A stretch of 39,899 nucleotides of DNA, from positions 1-39,899 of the forward strand of contig CALPIE020000007.1 in NCBI GenBank assembly GCA_943323545.2. The letters run 5' to 3'. The notes under the pieces were generated by a model. That model saw only the letters and a program-made list of their open reading frames with translations. It was not told the DNA's origin and ran no database searches. The position numbers and the translations under genes were made by a program. Below, piece by piece: positions 24,101-33,100 of this stretch. The stretch is from Bifidobacterium breve. Its GTDB lineage: Bacteria; Bacteroidota; Bacteroidia; Flavobacteriales; Flavobacteriaceae. How positions within the stretch are numbered: the first letter of the stretch is position 1; the number at the start of each line of letters is the position of its first letter.

Positions 24101-24130
24101 TTGAATTTACATGTAAATGATTTAGATTTG
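24101..24130 (+). promoter_or_regulatory. Predicted promoter of the second Spy-like gene
   Basis: TTG (24101-24103), 19-nt spacer, TAGATTTG (24123-24130): a full consensus match. The spacer holds the palindrome ATTTACATGTAAAT, and TAGATTTGAAATCTA centred on the -7 box is another palindrome. Such overlapping symmetry could be an operator. Confidence 0.6.
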
Positions 24131-24156
24131 AAATCTATTTACAAAAATAACACTTT

Positions 24157-24501
24157 ATGAAAAAATTAATTTTTATTTTAACTTTGGTTTTTGCTTTGAA
24201 TGTAAATGCTCAAGAAACTAAATTATCTATTGAAGATAATGCAAAAAAAGAAGCTGCTATGGTAGCTGAAACTGTAGGATTAACTACGACTCAAACTGAC
24301 GATTTATATCGTTTGTTTGAAATGAAATATAGAACATTAGCAGATGAAAATCTTACTATTGAAAGAAAACAAGAGTTTTTAAACATTGTAATGTTAAAAA
24401 TCCAAGCATCTTTAGATGGTAAGCAATTGCAGAAATTAGAAGCTAATACTGAATTACTAAATAGAATAAAAGGTGGTGCACCAGCATCGAAATCAAAATA
24501 A
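24157..24501 (+). CDS. Small secreted helical protein, relative of the upstream Spy-like gene
   Basis: A 114-residue protein with signal MKKLIFILTLVFALNVNAQ and a mature all-helix part (EAAMVAETVGLTTTQTDDLY, LNIVMLKIQASLDGKQLQKL). LTTTQ is the LTxxQ motif. The mature sequence is less charged than that of its neighbour. It lies 76 bp downstream with its own promoter, so it can be expressed independently. Function is likely periplasmic, but unproven. The 3' end overlaps the terminator. Confidence 0.65.
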   Translation: MKKLIFILTLVFALNVNAQETKLSIEDNAKKEAAMVAETVGLTTTQTDDLYRLFEMKYRTLADENLTIERKQEFLNIVMLKIQASLDGKQLQKLEANTELLNRIKGGAPASKSK

Positions 24502-24535
24502 AAAAAAGCTTCCTTTAAAAGGAAGCTTTTTTTTT
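24501..24535. terminator. Terminator between the Spy-like gene and hemL
   Basis: AAAGCTTCC (24505-24513) and GGAAGCTTT (24521-24529) pair across a TTTAAAA loop; A and T tracts flank both sides. It serves both converging genes and overlaps their stop codons. Confidence 0.92.
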
Positions 24536-25820
24536 ATAATTGTTTTGTCACTTTTGAAATAGCGTTTATTGTAAAATCTAAATCTTCATACGACAAAGCA
24601 TCAGTAATAAACCAAGTTTCATATGCAGAGGGCGCGATGTAAATTCCTTCATTTAACAAACTGTGGAAGAATTTTTTAAAGACTTCATTATCTCCCTTTT
24701 TTGCAGTTTGAAAATCGATTACTGGATTTTCATCAAAATGAACTGAAATCATAGACCCTACTCTATTAATTGTGAAACCAACATCGTTATTTGATAATGC
24801 CTTAGCAATTCCTTTTTCCAAATAGGCTGTTTTTTCTGCTAGTCTATTAAAAAGTTCTTTATCATTATTTATTTCTTGAAGCATTGCTAAACCTGCCGCC
24901 ATTGCAAGCGGATTTCCAGATAAAGTTCCGGCTTGATAAACGGGTCCAATTGGAGCTAAATAATTCATTATTTCATTCTTTGCGGCAAAAGCACCTACTG
25001 GTAATCCGCCACCAATTACTTTTCCAAAACAAACAATATCCGCTTTAATGTTGTAAAGTTCTTGTACCCCGCCTTTTGCTAATCGAAATCCGGTCATCAC
25101 TTCATCAAAGATTAACAAGGATTTGTTTTCATTACAAAGCAATCGTAATCCTTCTAAAAATCCTTTTAATGGCGGAATACATCCCATATTACCCGCAACA
25201 GGTTCAACTATTATTGCGGCAATTTCATTTTTATTGGCGTTAAATAATTGCGCTACGCTTTCTAAATCATTATAATTGGCTAGCAACGTATCTTTTGCTG
25301 TTCCTTGGGTAACTCCGGGACTATTTGGAGTTCCAAAAGTACTGGCTCCGCTTCCTGCTTGAATTAAAAAAGAATCAGAATGTCCGTGATAACAACCAGC
25401 GAATTTTATTATCTTATCTCTTTTGGTATAACCTCGTGCCAAACGGATGGCACTCATACACGCTTCTGTTCCTGAATTTACAAAACGAATTTTATCGATA
25501 TTCGGAACCATTGCAATAGCCAACTCCGCGATTTTAGTTTCTAATTCGGTTGGCATTCCAAAAGATGTTCCCAATTTCGCTCTTTCGATAATTGCATTAA
25601 CAACAGGTGGATGAGCATGACCCAAAATCATTGGCCCCCATGAATTGATAAAATCAATTAATCGATTTCCGTCCTCATCATAGACATAAGCACCTTTAGC
25701 GCTCTTTGCGAAAATTGGGGTTCCTCCTACTCCTTTGAATGCTCTAACAGGAGAATTTACGCCACCCGGAATAACCTTTTCGGCATCAACAAAAAGAGCA
25801 CTGCTTCTTTGGTATAACAT
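24534..25820 (-). CDS. hemL: Glutamate-1-semialdehyde 2,1-aminomutase
   Basis: A 428-residue PLP enzyme that converts glutamate-1-semialdehyde to 5-aminolevulinate, the first dedicated tetrapyrrole precursor in the C5 pathway. K267 in [15 protein letters not shown] is the Schiff-base lysine. The N-terminal [16 protein letters not shown] and the blocks [24 protein letters not shown] and [10 protein letters not shown] are typical. Length matches the family. It is the last gene of a leftward run with a GH73 lipoprotein (13 bp upstream) and the PLP deaminase-family gene, though no biochemical link between the three is evident. Confidence 0.96.
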   Translation of the reverse strand: MLYQRSSALFVDAEKVIPGGVNSPVRAFKGVGGTPIFAKSAKGAYVYDEDGNRLIDFINSWGPMILGHAHPPVVNAIIERAKLGTSFGMPTELETKIAELAIAMVPNIDKIRFVNSGTEACMSAIRLARGYTKRDKIIKFAGCYHGHSDSFLIQAGSGASTFGTPNSPGVTQGTAKDTLLANYNDLESVAQLFNANKNEIAAIIVEPVAGNMGCIPPLKGFLEGLRLLCNENKSLLIFDEVMTGFRLAKGGVQELYNIKADIVCFGKVIGGGLPVGAFAAKNEIMNYLAPIGPVYQAGTLSGNPLAMAAGLAMLQEINNDKELFNRLAEKTAYLEKGIAKALSNNDVGFTINRVGSMISVHFDENPVIDFQTAKKGDNEVFKKFFHSLLNEGIYIAPSAYETWFITDALSYEDLDFTINAISKVTKQL

Positions 25821-25833
25821 TATGTATTTGTAT

Positions 25834-26715
25834 TTATTTTATTTGAAGAGTCTGTCCAATTGAAATAGAAGTCTCAGAAATATTATTTTTCTTTTTTAAA
25901 TCTTCTATTGTAATATTATATCTTTTTGAAATAGAATATAAAGTATCACCTTTAACAACTTGGTATTGTTCTGAATTTAAACCTGATGATTTATTGGACT
26001 GCTGTACTATATCGTTTTTTAAAGGAATATAATTAATCCCTAGAACCTCAGCATCAAATTGCTGCAATTGATATCTTTCAATAAGTGCTATAAGTTTGGT
26101 AGCATATGCTTTGTCTGTAGCATAACCCGCATCTTTTAATCCTTTTGCCCATGCTTTATAATCACTTTTGTCTAACTTAAAAAGTGGAATATAATATTTA
26201 CGTGTGGCTAAAAAAACCGAATGATCGCGATAAGACTCTTCAGGATTGGTATATTTTCTGAAACACTCTTGGGCTTCATCATCATCATATTTCACACTAG
26301 GTCCATTCCATTCTTTATGGCATTTTATACCAAAATGATTATTGGCTTGTTCACTTAACGGTCCGGTTCCTGCGCCCGATTCTAAAATTCCTTGTCCGAG
26401 TGTAATACTTGCTGGAATTCCGTACTGAATCATGTCTTCTTTAGCAATTTTTTTATATTTTTCGATATATTCTAAAACCAAAGCTGTAGTAACTTTTACC
26501 CTAGTTGTAGCTTCAAGAATTTCTGTTGTTTTATTGTTTTGCTCTTGTTGAATTGAATTGGTGTTTTCTGTATTTTTAACTATTGGTTTTTTAACAGCAT
26601 GAACCACCTCTTTTGATGCTTTAGGATTTGCTGCAGTAGTTCTCACAACCGATTTAGAGGAACCGCAAGCGATACAAAAACAAAGACACACATAAAGAAT
26701 ACTTTTATTAATCAT
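25834..26715 (-). CDS. GH73 glucosaminidase lipoprotein with LysM
   Basis: A 293-residue lipoprotein that would cleave peptidoglycan glycan chains. The signal ends in a lipobox-like CIAC at Cys17 ([12 protein letters not shown]). A low-complexity linker spans about 20-70. The glucosaminidase (GH73) domain spans about 75-215; the catalytic Glu is likely E112 in [10 protein letters not shown], followed by NHFGIKC. A C-terminal LysM (about 248-293, [17 protein letters not shown]) binds peptidoglycan. It overlaps the upstream PLP gene by 8 bp, so translation is coupled. Cell-wall remodelling or daughter-cell separation is the expected role. Confidence 0.92.
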   Translation of the reverse strand: MINKSILYVCLCFCIACGSSKSVVRTTAANPKASKEVVHAVKKPIVKNTENTNSIQQEQNNKTTEILEATTRVKVTTALVLEYIEKYKKIAKEDMIQYGIPASITLGQGILESGAGTGPLSEQANNHFGIKCHKEWNGPSVKYDDDEAQECFRKYTNPEESYRDHSVFLATRKYYIPLFKLDKSDYKAWAKGLKDAGYATDKAYATKLIALIERYQLQQFDAEVLGINYIPLKNDIVQQSNKSSGLNSEQYQVVKGDTLYSISKRYNITIEDLKKKNNISETSISIGQTLQIK

Positions 26716-27604
26716 TGCAATTTAGTATTGGTAATTTTTTACTTTTCAATTTCAAATTCATGCCAGCTATTCCTTGTAAACCTCCTGTGTGAATAAGAAG
26801 TATTTTAGCATTTTCTGGAAAATAATTTTGTTTGATCATATTTATAACGCCAAAAACCATTTTTCCTGTATAAATTGGATCTAAAGGAATTTCATTTTCT
26901 TTATAAAAATTATTGATAAACTCAATTAACTCCTTTGTTACTTTGGCATATCCGCCAAAATGATAATTGGCATTCAGTTCCCAATTTTCCTTTTTTGCAA
27001 ATTTACGAATATCTTTTTGTAAAAAATCACCTTTTAATGCTGAAAATCCAATAATTTTTTGATGAGAAAAAGAACTATTAATTATTCCTGATATGGTTCC
27101 TCCTGTTCCAACACAACAACAAATAAAATCATATTCCTTATCTGATGTTTGGATTATTTCTTCACAACCTTGAACCGCTAACTCATTGGTTCCTCCTTCT
27201 GGGATTAAATAAAAGTTACCATATTTAGCTAGGAGTATATCAATATTTTCTGTTTTGAATTGGTAGGCTTCTCTAGATATAAAATCGAAAGTCATTCCGC
27301 AATCTTGTGCAAATTTTAAAGTTGGATTATCATTTATTTTAGATGTTAATTCCTCTCCACGAATAATCCCAATAGTTTTAAATCCGTTTTCTTTTCCTGC
27401 AAAAGCTACAGCGGCAATATGATTGGAATAAGCACCACCAAAAGTTAATAAGGTATTTTGTCTTTCTTTTTTTGCTTGGAGTAAATTGTATTTTAATTTC
27501 CTGAATTTATTTCCAGATACAAAAGGATGAATTAAATCTTCCCTTCTAATAAAAAGTTCAATAGAAGTAGTTGGCAATTGAATTTTCTGGGTTATAATTT
27601 CCAA
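26708..27604 (-). CDS. ACC deaminase/D-cysteine desulfhydrase-family PLP enzyme
   Basis: A 298-residue fold-type II PLP enzyme of the ACC-deaminase/D-cysteine desulfhydrase family. K33 in VSGNKFRKLKYN is the cofactor lysine and TFGGAYSNHIAAVA is the second family block, with VGTGGTISG as phosphate loop and a final LLIHTGGLQG. True ACC deaminases need further residues I cannot confirm, so D-cysteine desulfhydrase or another beta-elimination is equally likely. It leads a three-gene operon with the GH73 lipoprotein and hemL. A TAACTTTG -7 box lies at 27628-27621. Confidence 0.9.
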   Translation of the reverse strand: MEIITQKIQLPTTSIELFIRREDLIHPFVSGNKFRKLKYNLLQAKKERQNTLLTFGGAYSNHIAAVAFAGKENGFKTIGIIRGEELTSKINDNPTLKFAQDCGMTFDFISREAYQFKTENIDILLAKYGNFYLIPEGGTNELAVQGCEEIIQTSDKEYDFICCCVGTGGTISGIINSSFSHQKIIGFSALKGDFLQKDIRKFAKKENWELNANYHFGGYAKVTKELIEFINNFYKENEIPLDPIYTGKMVFGVINMIKQNYFPENAKILLIHTGGLQGIAGMNLKLKSKKLPILNCND

Positions 27605-27620
27605 AATCAGTAATTTTTTT

Positions 27621-27628
27621 CAAAGTTA
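27621..27628 (-). promoter_or_regulatory. -7 element of the PLP-GH73-hemL operon
   Basis: TAACTTTG on the minus strand, 17 bp before the ATG, which implies a leader of about 10 nt. No TTG at the usual distance. Confidence 0.45.
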
Positions 27629-27650
27629 AACAACTGAAAATTGTATTCAT

Positions 27651-27679
27651 AAAAAAAGGTATTCATTTTAGAATACCTT
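27651..27679 (-). terminator. Terminator of the 637-aa T9SS protein gene
   Basis: On the minus strand AAGGTATTC-TAAAAT-GAATACC forms a clean stem, followed by seven T. It separates that gene from the PLP operon downstream. Confidence 0.88.
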
Positions 27680-27700
27680 ATTTATATCTAGATAAAAAAA

Positions 27701-29614
27701 TTAATTATTCCCCTTAACAATTATCTTTTGAGACAAACTCTTATTATCTGTTGTTTGCAATTGTACAACATAAACGCCATCGCTTAAATTGGTAGTTGGA
27801 AAATGGTAAGTTGTATCAGTTCCTAAATTTAATTTAGCAAATATTTGTTTTCCTAAAATATCAAATATAGTTACCGATTTAATATCTAATGCATTCGGAT
27901 TGGATATAGAAAGCAACTGATTTGGATTATTTTGAACAATTACAAAATTAGAACTTAAGTTTTCATCCACATTAAGTGTTGCATTTTTGAAAGTAATTTC
28001 AAAACGATTATTGTAAACACCAGGAGAAAGACTTATTTCATGGTATTGTCCTTTAATACTATAATACAAACCTGTTAAACCATCATACAAATATACTTTT
28101 TCAGAACCTGTAAAATTAATCATGTCAGAAACTTGTATTTTAAAAGTAGCCATACCATCGCCGTTGTTTTTAAAACCAATTGGGAATCTTTTGTTGATGT
28201 CAAAAGTAGTTATTGAATGAATGTATTCTTTATTATCTAAAACCAAATACATATCAATTGGTAAATTACTTTGTGTATTTGGTGATTTTGCATCCGCTCT
28301 ATCAACTCCGTCAATAGATCCTGGTTTGAAACCAATGGCTATTTGTCTTATAGCACTTCCGTTTAAAGTACTATTGATTTTAATATGTGGTGGTGGCGCT
28401 TTGCTAATTGTGGTGTAATCTGTTCCGGCAACATTCAATATTTCACCATAAAAACCATATTCTGTAGGTTGACTATTAGTTGAATTACTGTTTCTTAGAA
28501 ATATAGAAGCAGCTCCTTCTTTAACAAAAGCACGATGTGCATTTTTAAAAGTAGCTGTACTATTTGCAGCAACTCCAGTTTTACCCATTACCATAAATCC
28601 TTGACCAATTGGCGCAAATCTTCCGGCGATCGTTGGAGGAATATAGCCAGGTGGATTGGGCAACGTAAGCGGATTACCGCCTAAATCATAGTTTACTAAT
28701 GTAGCTGCAGTGTATATGTAACCTACGCTAGCCCCAACATCAGCATCAGCAAAATTATAGGTTGCATACCCACCTGAATATGATGTTAGATTGTGAGACA
28801 TTATTGTTGGGTCTTGTACCCAAAAATATGCTTTTCCGTCCAAATTCGGGTTGTCATCAAAAAATTTATTTAAATCCAATGCAGAAGGATAAGGATTTCC
28901 TGTTAATGTATATTTATCTCCTTCAACTACAATATTTATATTTCCATCATTTGGCTTACCTCTAAAGTCGTAGCGTTGTTTACTTCCAGGATTATTTGTT
29001 GCCTGAGTTTCATCAACAATAATTGTACTATCTGTACCACTAGTTCCTTTCATAGTAAAACCTTGCCCTGCTTCTATATTAGATGTGGCAGCAGATTGAA
29101 CCCAAGCTGTATAACTGGTAGAAGGAGTAGGATATCTAAAAATCCAATAAGAAGCAATATTTAATGAAGAATTGTTAGTAGTTCCGTTATAACTTCCTGT
29201 TGTTGTAATTGCAGTAGAATTGATTTTTGTAGTTGGTCTATTTAACAATGATATTCCAAAAGGCTCATTTCCAATAGTAGAACTTGTAGCTAACCCTATA
29301 GGAGAACACCAATAATTGTAGGCGAAATTATGAACAGTTCCTTCTTGAAAAAGTGATAATTTTCCAGTTCCTGTATTAGTAGAGATCAAGGTAGTCCCTT
29401 GCAATAATTGTCCGTCTTTTCTTAAATAAAAATTACCTGGTGTATTATTTGAATCAATATCGCCTTGAATATTAAGCGCTCCTTTAACAAATACATAACT
29501 GCCTTTATTAAATATGTAACTATTGTCTTTCACAAATAATTGCGCACAAATTTCATTTGTAAAAACAAACAAAATCACAGTCGATAATAAATAGTTAAAC
29601 TTTCTCATAATCAT
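27701..29614 (-). CDS. Secreted protein with T9SS type A sorting domain
   Basis: A 637-residue protein with a signal (MRKFNYLLSTVILFVFTNEICAQ; the Met two codons into the frame, at 29608, is equally likely as start) and a type A T9SS sorting domain over about the last 75 residues (VTIFDILGKQIF, SDGVYVVQLQTTDN, LSQKIIVKGN). The middle contains a block shared with the divergent 1,879-residue protein: YNYWCSPIG, TLTGNPYPSALDLNKF, GQGFMVMGK, NRFEITFKNATL. No catalytic motif is visible. It is probably a surface or secreted protein of unknown function. Full promoter upstream; terminator downstream. Confidence 0.9.
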   Translation of the reverse strand: MIMRKFNYLLSTVILFVFTNEICAQLFVKDNSYIFNKGSYVFVKGALNIQGDIDSNNTPGNFYLRKDGQLLQGTTLISTNTGTGKLSLFQEGTVHNFAYNYWCSPIGLATSSTIGNEPFGISLLNRPTTKINSTAITTTGSYNGTTNNSSLNIASYWIFRYPTPSTSYTAWVQSAATSNIEAGQGFTMKGTSGTDSTIIVDETQATNNPGSKQRYDFRGKPNDGNINIVVEGDKYTLTGNPYPSALDLNKFFDDNPNLDGKAYFWVQDPTIMSHNLTSYSGGYATYNFADADVGASVGYIYTAATLVNYDLGGNPLTLPNPPGYIPPTIAGRFAPIGQGFMVMGKTGVAANSTATFKNAHRAFVKEGAASIFLRNSNSTNSQPTEYGFYGEILNVAGTDYTTISKAPPPHIKINSTLNGSAIRQIAIGFKPGSIDGVDRADAKSPNTQSNLPIDMYLVLDNKEYIHSITTFDINKRFPIGFKNNGDGMATFKIQVSDMINFTGSEKVYLYDGLTGLYYSIKGQYHEISLSPGVYNNRFEITFKNATLNVDENLSSNFVIVQNNPNQLLSISNPNALDIKSVTIFDILGKQIFAKLNLGTDTTYHFPTTNLSDGVYVVQLQTTDNKSLSQKIIVKGNN

Positions 29615-29627
29615 AGATTTAGGTAAG

Positions 29628-29659
29628 CAAAGTTATAAAAAAAATAAAACGACTCGCAA
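29628..29659 (-). promoter_or_regulatory. Predicted promoter of the 637-aa T9SS protein gene
   Basis: Minus strand: TTG (29659-29657), 21-nt spacer, TAACTTTG (29635-29628). Both elements fit the consensus. Confidence 0.6.
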
Positions 29660-30010
29660 TAAATGTTATATATTGTTAGATTAAAAACACTTGGTCGGGA
29701 TTAAAAGTAATTTTACCGATATTTTAAATCTTTTTTCATTACAATCACTTTGCATTTCTCGGCTTTTTATAAGAAAAAGTATAAAATAAAATCATTTTTC
29801 TTACTAAAAAATAGTTCATTTTATTAAAAAAACTATACGAAAATTTAATTTTTTAAAATGCTGGTTTTTAATTAAAGCGTTTTATAAAAAAAAATCCTAT
29901 AAATAAAAAATTGCCTTTCACTATTTTAGCTTTAACAAATAAAAATATTTTAATATTTGTAGGTATTTTATGTAAATATATGCGTATAATATGTATTTCA
30001 TCGAATTTAT

Positions 30011-30041
30011 TTGCTTTTAATCGGATTTGTATATACGTTTG
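30011..30041 (+). promoter_or_regulatory. Predicted promoter of the 1,879-aa protein gene
   Basis: TTG (30011-30013), 20-nt spacer, TACGTTTG (30034-30041): full consensus. The leader would be about 58 nt. Confidence 0.62.
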
Positions 30042-30105
30042 ACCTATATTTTTAGTATTATTTAACTATAACAAAAAAAGTGCTTTAAATTTTATTTTTT
30101 ACAAC

Positions 30106-33100
30106 ATGAAAAAGCTTTATTGTATTTTGAATTTGATTAAAAAAAATCAATTAATCTCAAAGAAAACTTTTTTAATGATTTTGATTTTCTTCGGAGTTAA
30201 TCTAACCTACTCACAATTTCCTGGGAATGATAATACCCCAGGTGTTGGTAAATCTTTTACTGTTCCTACTGGTGTAACCTCGGTTACTGCCAGTGCTTGG
30301 GGTGCAGGTGGTGGTGGTGGTGGAAGTAGCACTTCTGGCCAGGGAGGAAATGGTGGTGGTGGTGGTGGTGCAACCACAATCGTTATCAACGTAACTGGTG
30401 GAACAACCGTATTTACCTATACCGTTGGTATGGGTGGAACTGCGGGAGCTGCAACTGCTGGTACGGGTGGAAATGGTGGCCTATCATCAATAACTGCTGT
30501 AACGCCTGCTGTAGGAATGACTGCAAATGGAGGTACTGGCGGATTAGGAAATGCTGTTGCCCTTAATAATCCTACCAATAGTGGAGGTGGAACCGCTTCA
30601 GGCGGTACAACAAATGTTATTGGATTGAATGGAGTTCGAGGTGGTAGCAGTGGACAAGCTGGCGGAAACTCAGGTACTGTAGTTGGACTTTTTGGTACAG
30701 GCGGAGCTGAACGTACTGATAACGTTGGAAATCCAGGAGGTATTCCTGGTGGTGGTGGTGGAGGTGGTGAAGATAGTGGTTCTGATAGAGCAGGAGGAGT
30801 TGGTGGTGTAGGTCAAGTTAGGTTTCAATTTATTCGAGTTACCGGAATCACACCAAATCCTGTTTGTGTAGGTAGCACCATAACTATTACAGGCTCAAAT
30901 TTTGCGTCTGGGGTTACAACAGTTTCCATAAATGGAACAGCATGTACTGGCGTGACATGGGTAAGTGCAACATCGATTACCGCAGTAGTGGCAACAAATA
31001 CAACTTCTGGCAATGTATTAATTTCAAATCCAAACGGAACTAATAATTCAATATCAATAACAGTGAATGCACAACCTGCAAATCCTGCAAATCCAACAAG
31101 TAACAGTCCGCAATGTATCGCGACTGGTGTTACACTTACTCGAACAGGAACTCCTCCTGGTGGTGTAACTTGGTACTGGCAAACTATTCCGTTAGGAATT
31201 TCTACAACTTTTAGTGGCTCTACATATAATGTAACTACATCTGGAACCTATTATATAAGAGCACAAAATAATACAACAGGTTGTTGGAGTGCCGCTTCTG
31301 GTAGTTTAACCGTTGTAATTACTCCTGCAGTAAGCGCACCAATAAATCCTTCACCAGCAACTGCTAGTTCAGGAGTTTGTTTTGCTGGTGTTGGCGCTAT
31401 AACAAGCATTTCATGGACAGCAACTGCTGGCGCAACTTCTTATGATGTGTATTTTGGAGCAGGAGGTTTACCTGGAACCGTTACAGCAAACGTAGCCACA
31501 AACTCTTATACAACAGGAGCTTTATCATCAAATACTAATTATCAATGGAGAGTGGTGGCAAGAAGCACTTGTGGAGCAGGACCAACTTCTGCAACATGGA
31601 ATTTTACTACCAAAAGCACACAATGCTACTGTACACCAACTGGTTCTAACCCTGACGGAAATGGAATTACAAAAGTAGTATACAGTACCGTGAGTAATAC
31701 AACTACAGGTAATCAGCAATATGTAGATTACAGTACTACACATATTGGAAATGCAATTCAAGGTTCTACCATGCCGGTTGCAGTAACAACAAGTACTGGC
31801 GACAAAGAGTACAACATATATATCAACGTTGATTGGAATAATGATGCAGATTTTAGTGATACTGGGGAACAAGTATTTACAGGAAAAGTGAAAAGCAATA
31901 CCATTTATGGGGTCATAAACATCCCATTAACTGCAAGTGTTGGCTATCATACCATGCGAATTGGACTTGGTCAAAAAATGAAAGGCTCCGACAATGTACT
32001 ACCAATTCCTTGTTATTCTGGCGCTGGTAAAATTGCTTATGAAGATTACACTATCAATGTTATGGCTGCAGCTGGTTGTTCTGGTGTGCCTACTGTGTTG
32101 ACAAACCCTTCAAACGTGACAATTGCAAATAACGTGAATACATCATTTACTGGTAATTTTGGCAATGGTCCTACAAGTTATTATTGGGAAGTTAGTACCG
32201 ATGGAGGAAGCAACTTTACTCCAATTACTAATGGAGGTGTTTATTCTAATGCTACAACAACAACTTTAAACCTAACTTCTGCTAATATGACAATGAATGG
32301 TTTTATTTATAGAATTACTGCAAGCAATGCTTGTGGAAGTCGCACCAATTCAACTATGGCAACATTGAGTTTTTCAACAGCTTATTGTGCACCAACTCAT
32401 GCGTTTACAACACACTGGATTTCAAGGGTATTTTCAGATGGAAATTTGAAGGATACTTCTTATTCAGGATTACCAGCCATGTCAACAAACGGAATAGTCG
32501 ATTACAAAAACATAGTAATTGGGCGTCAATCACCGGGAGGTGGATTAAATATTTCATTTGAATTAGGTTCTACCTCCGCAGGTCCATCAGCCAATAGATC
32601 ACGTGTAGCTGCATGGGTAGATTGGAATGGAAATGGCCTTTTTGATGCTTCCGAAAAAATATATACTACTGCTACAAATGGAGTATTAGAAGCTACATTT
32701 GGAATAGTAGTACCCGATAATATTATGCCTGGAAATTATCGATTGCGAATAAGAACAAGTAATACTGGAGAAGTTACCGATCCTTGTGCAGCAACGGGTC
32801 TTGCCGGAGAAATTGAAGATTATACGATTTCCATTGTTTTAGATTGTGCCGCTACAATACTAAGCGTTACAGATGGACAAACTTGTGGTGTAAATAGTGC
32901 AGTTACTATTATAGCTCAAGGTTTAGGAGGAACAACCGAATACAGATGGTATACTACAGCAAAAGGAGGAACAGCAGAAGCTGTAACTACTACAGGTGAA
33001 TACAGTCCCGTATTAGCCGCAACAAGAATATATTACGTTACTGCTTTTAATGGAAGTTGTGAATCGTTAGTTAGAGCGCGTGTAATAGCCAAAATTACTC

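Larger units (their letters stand above)
29615..30105. other. 491-bp AT-rich region between divergent T9SS genes
   Basis: Very AT-rich, without any ORF or RNA gene I can support. It holds one consensus promoter toward each flanking gene (29628-29659 minus, 30011-30041 plus). Apart from these, I see only A/T tracts. The remaining 350 bp between the two promoters is longer than needed and may hold regulatory sites. Confidence 0.7.
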
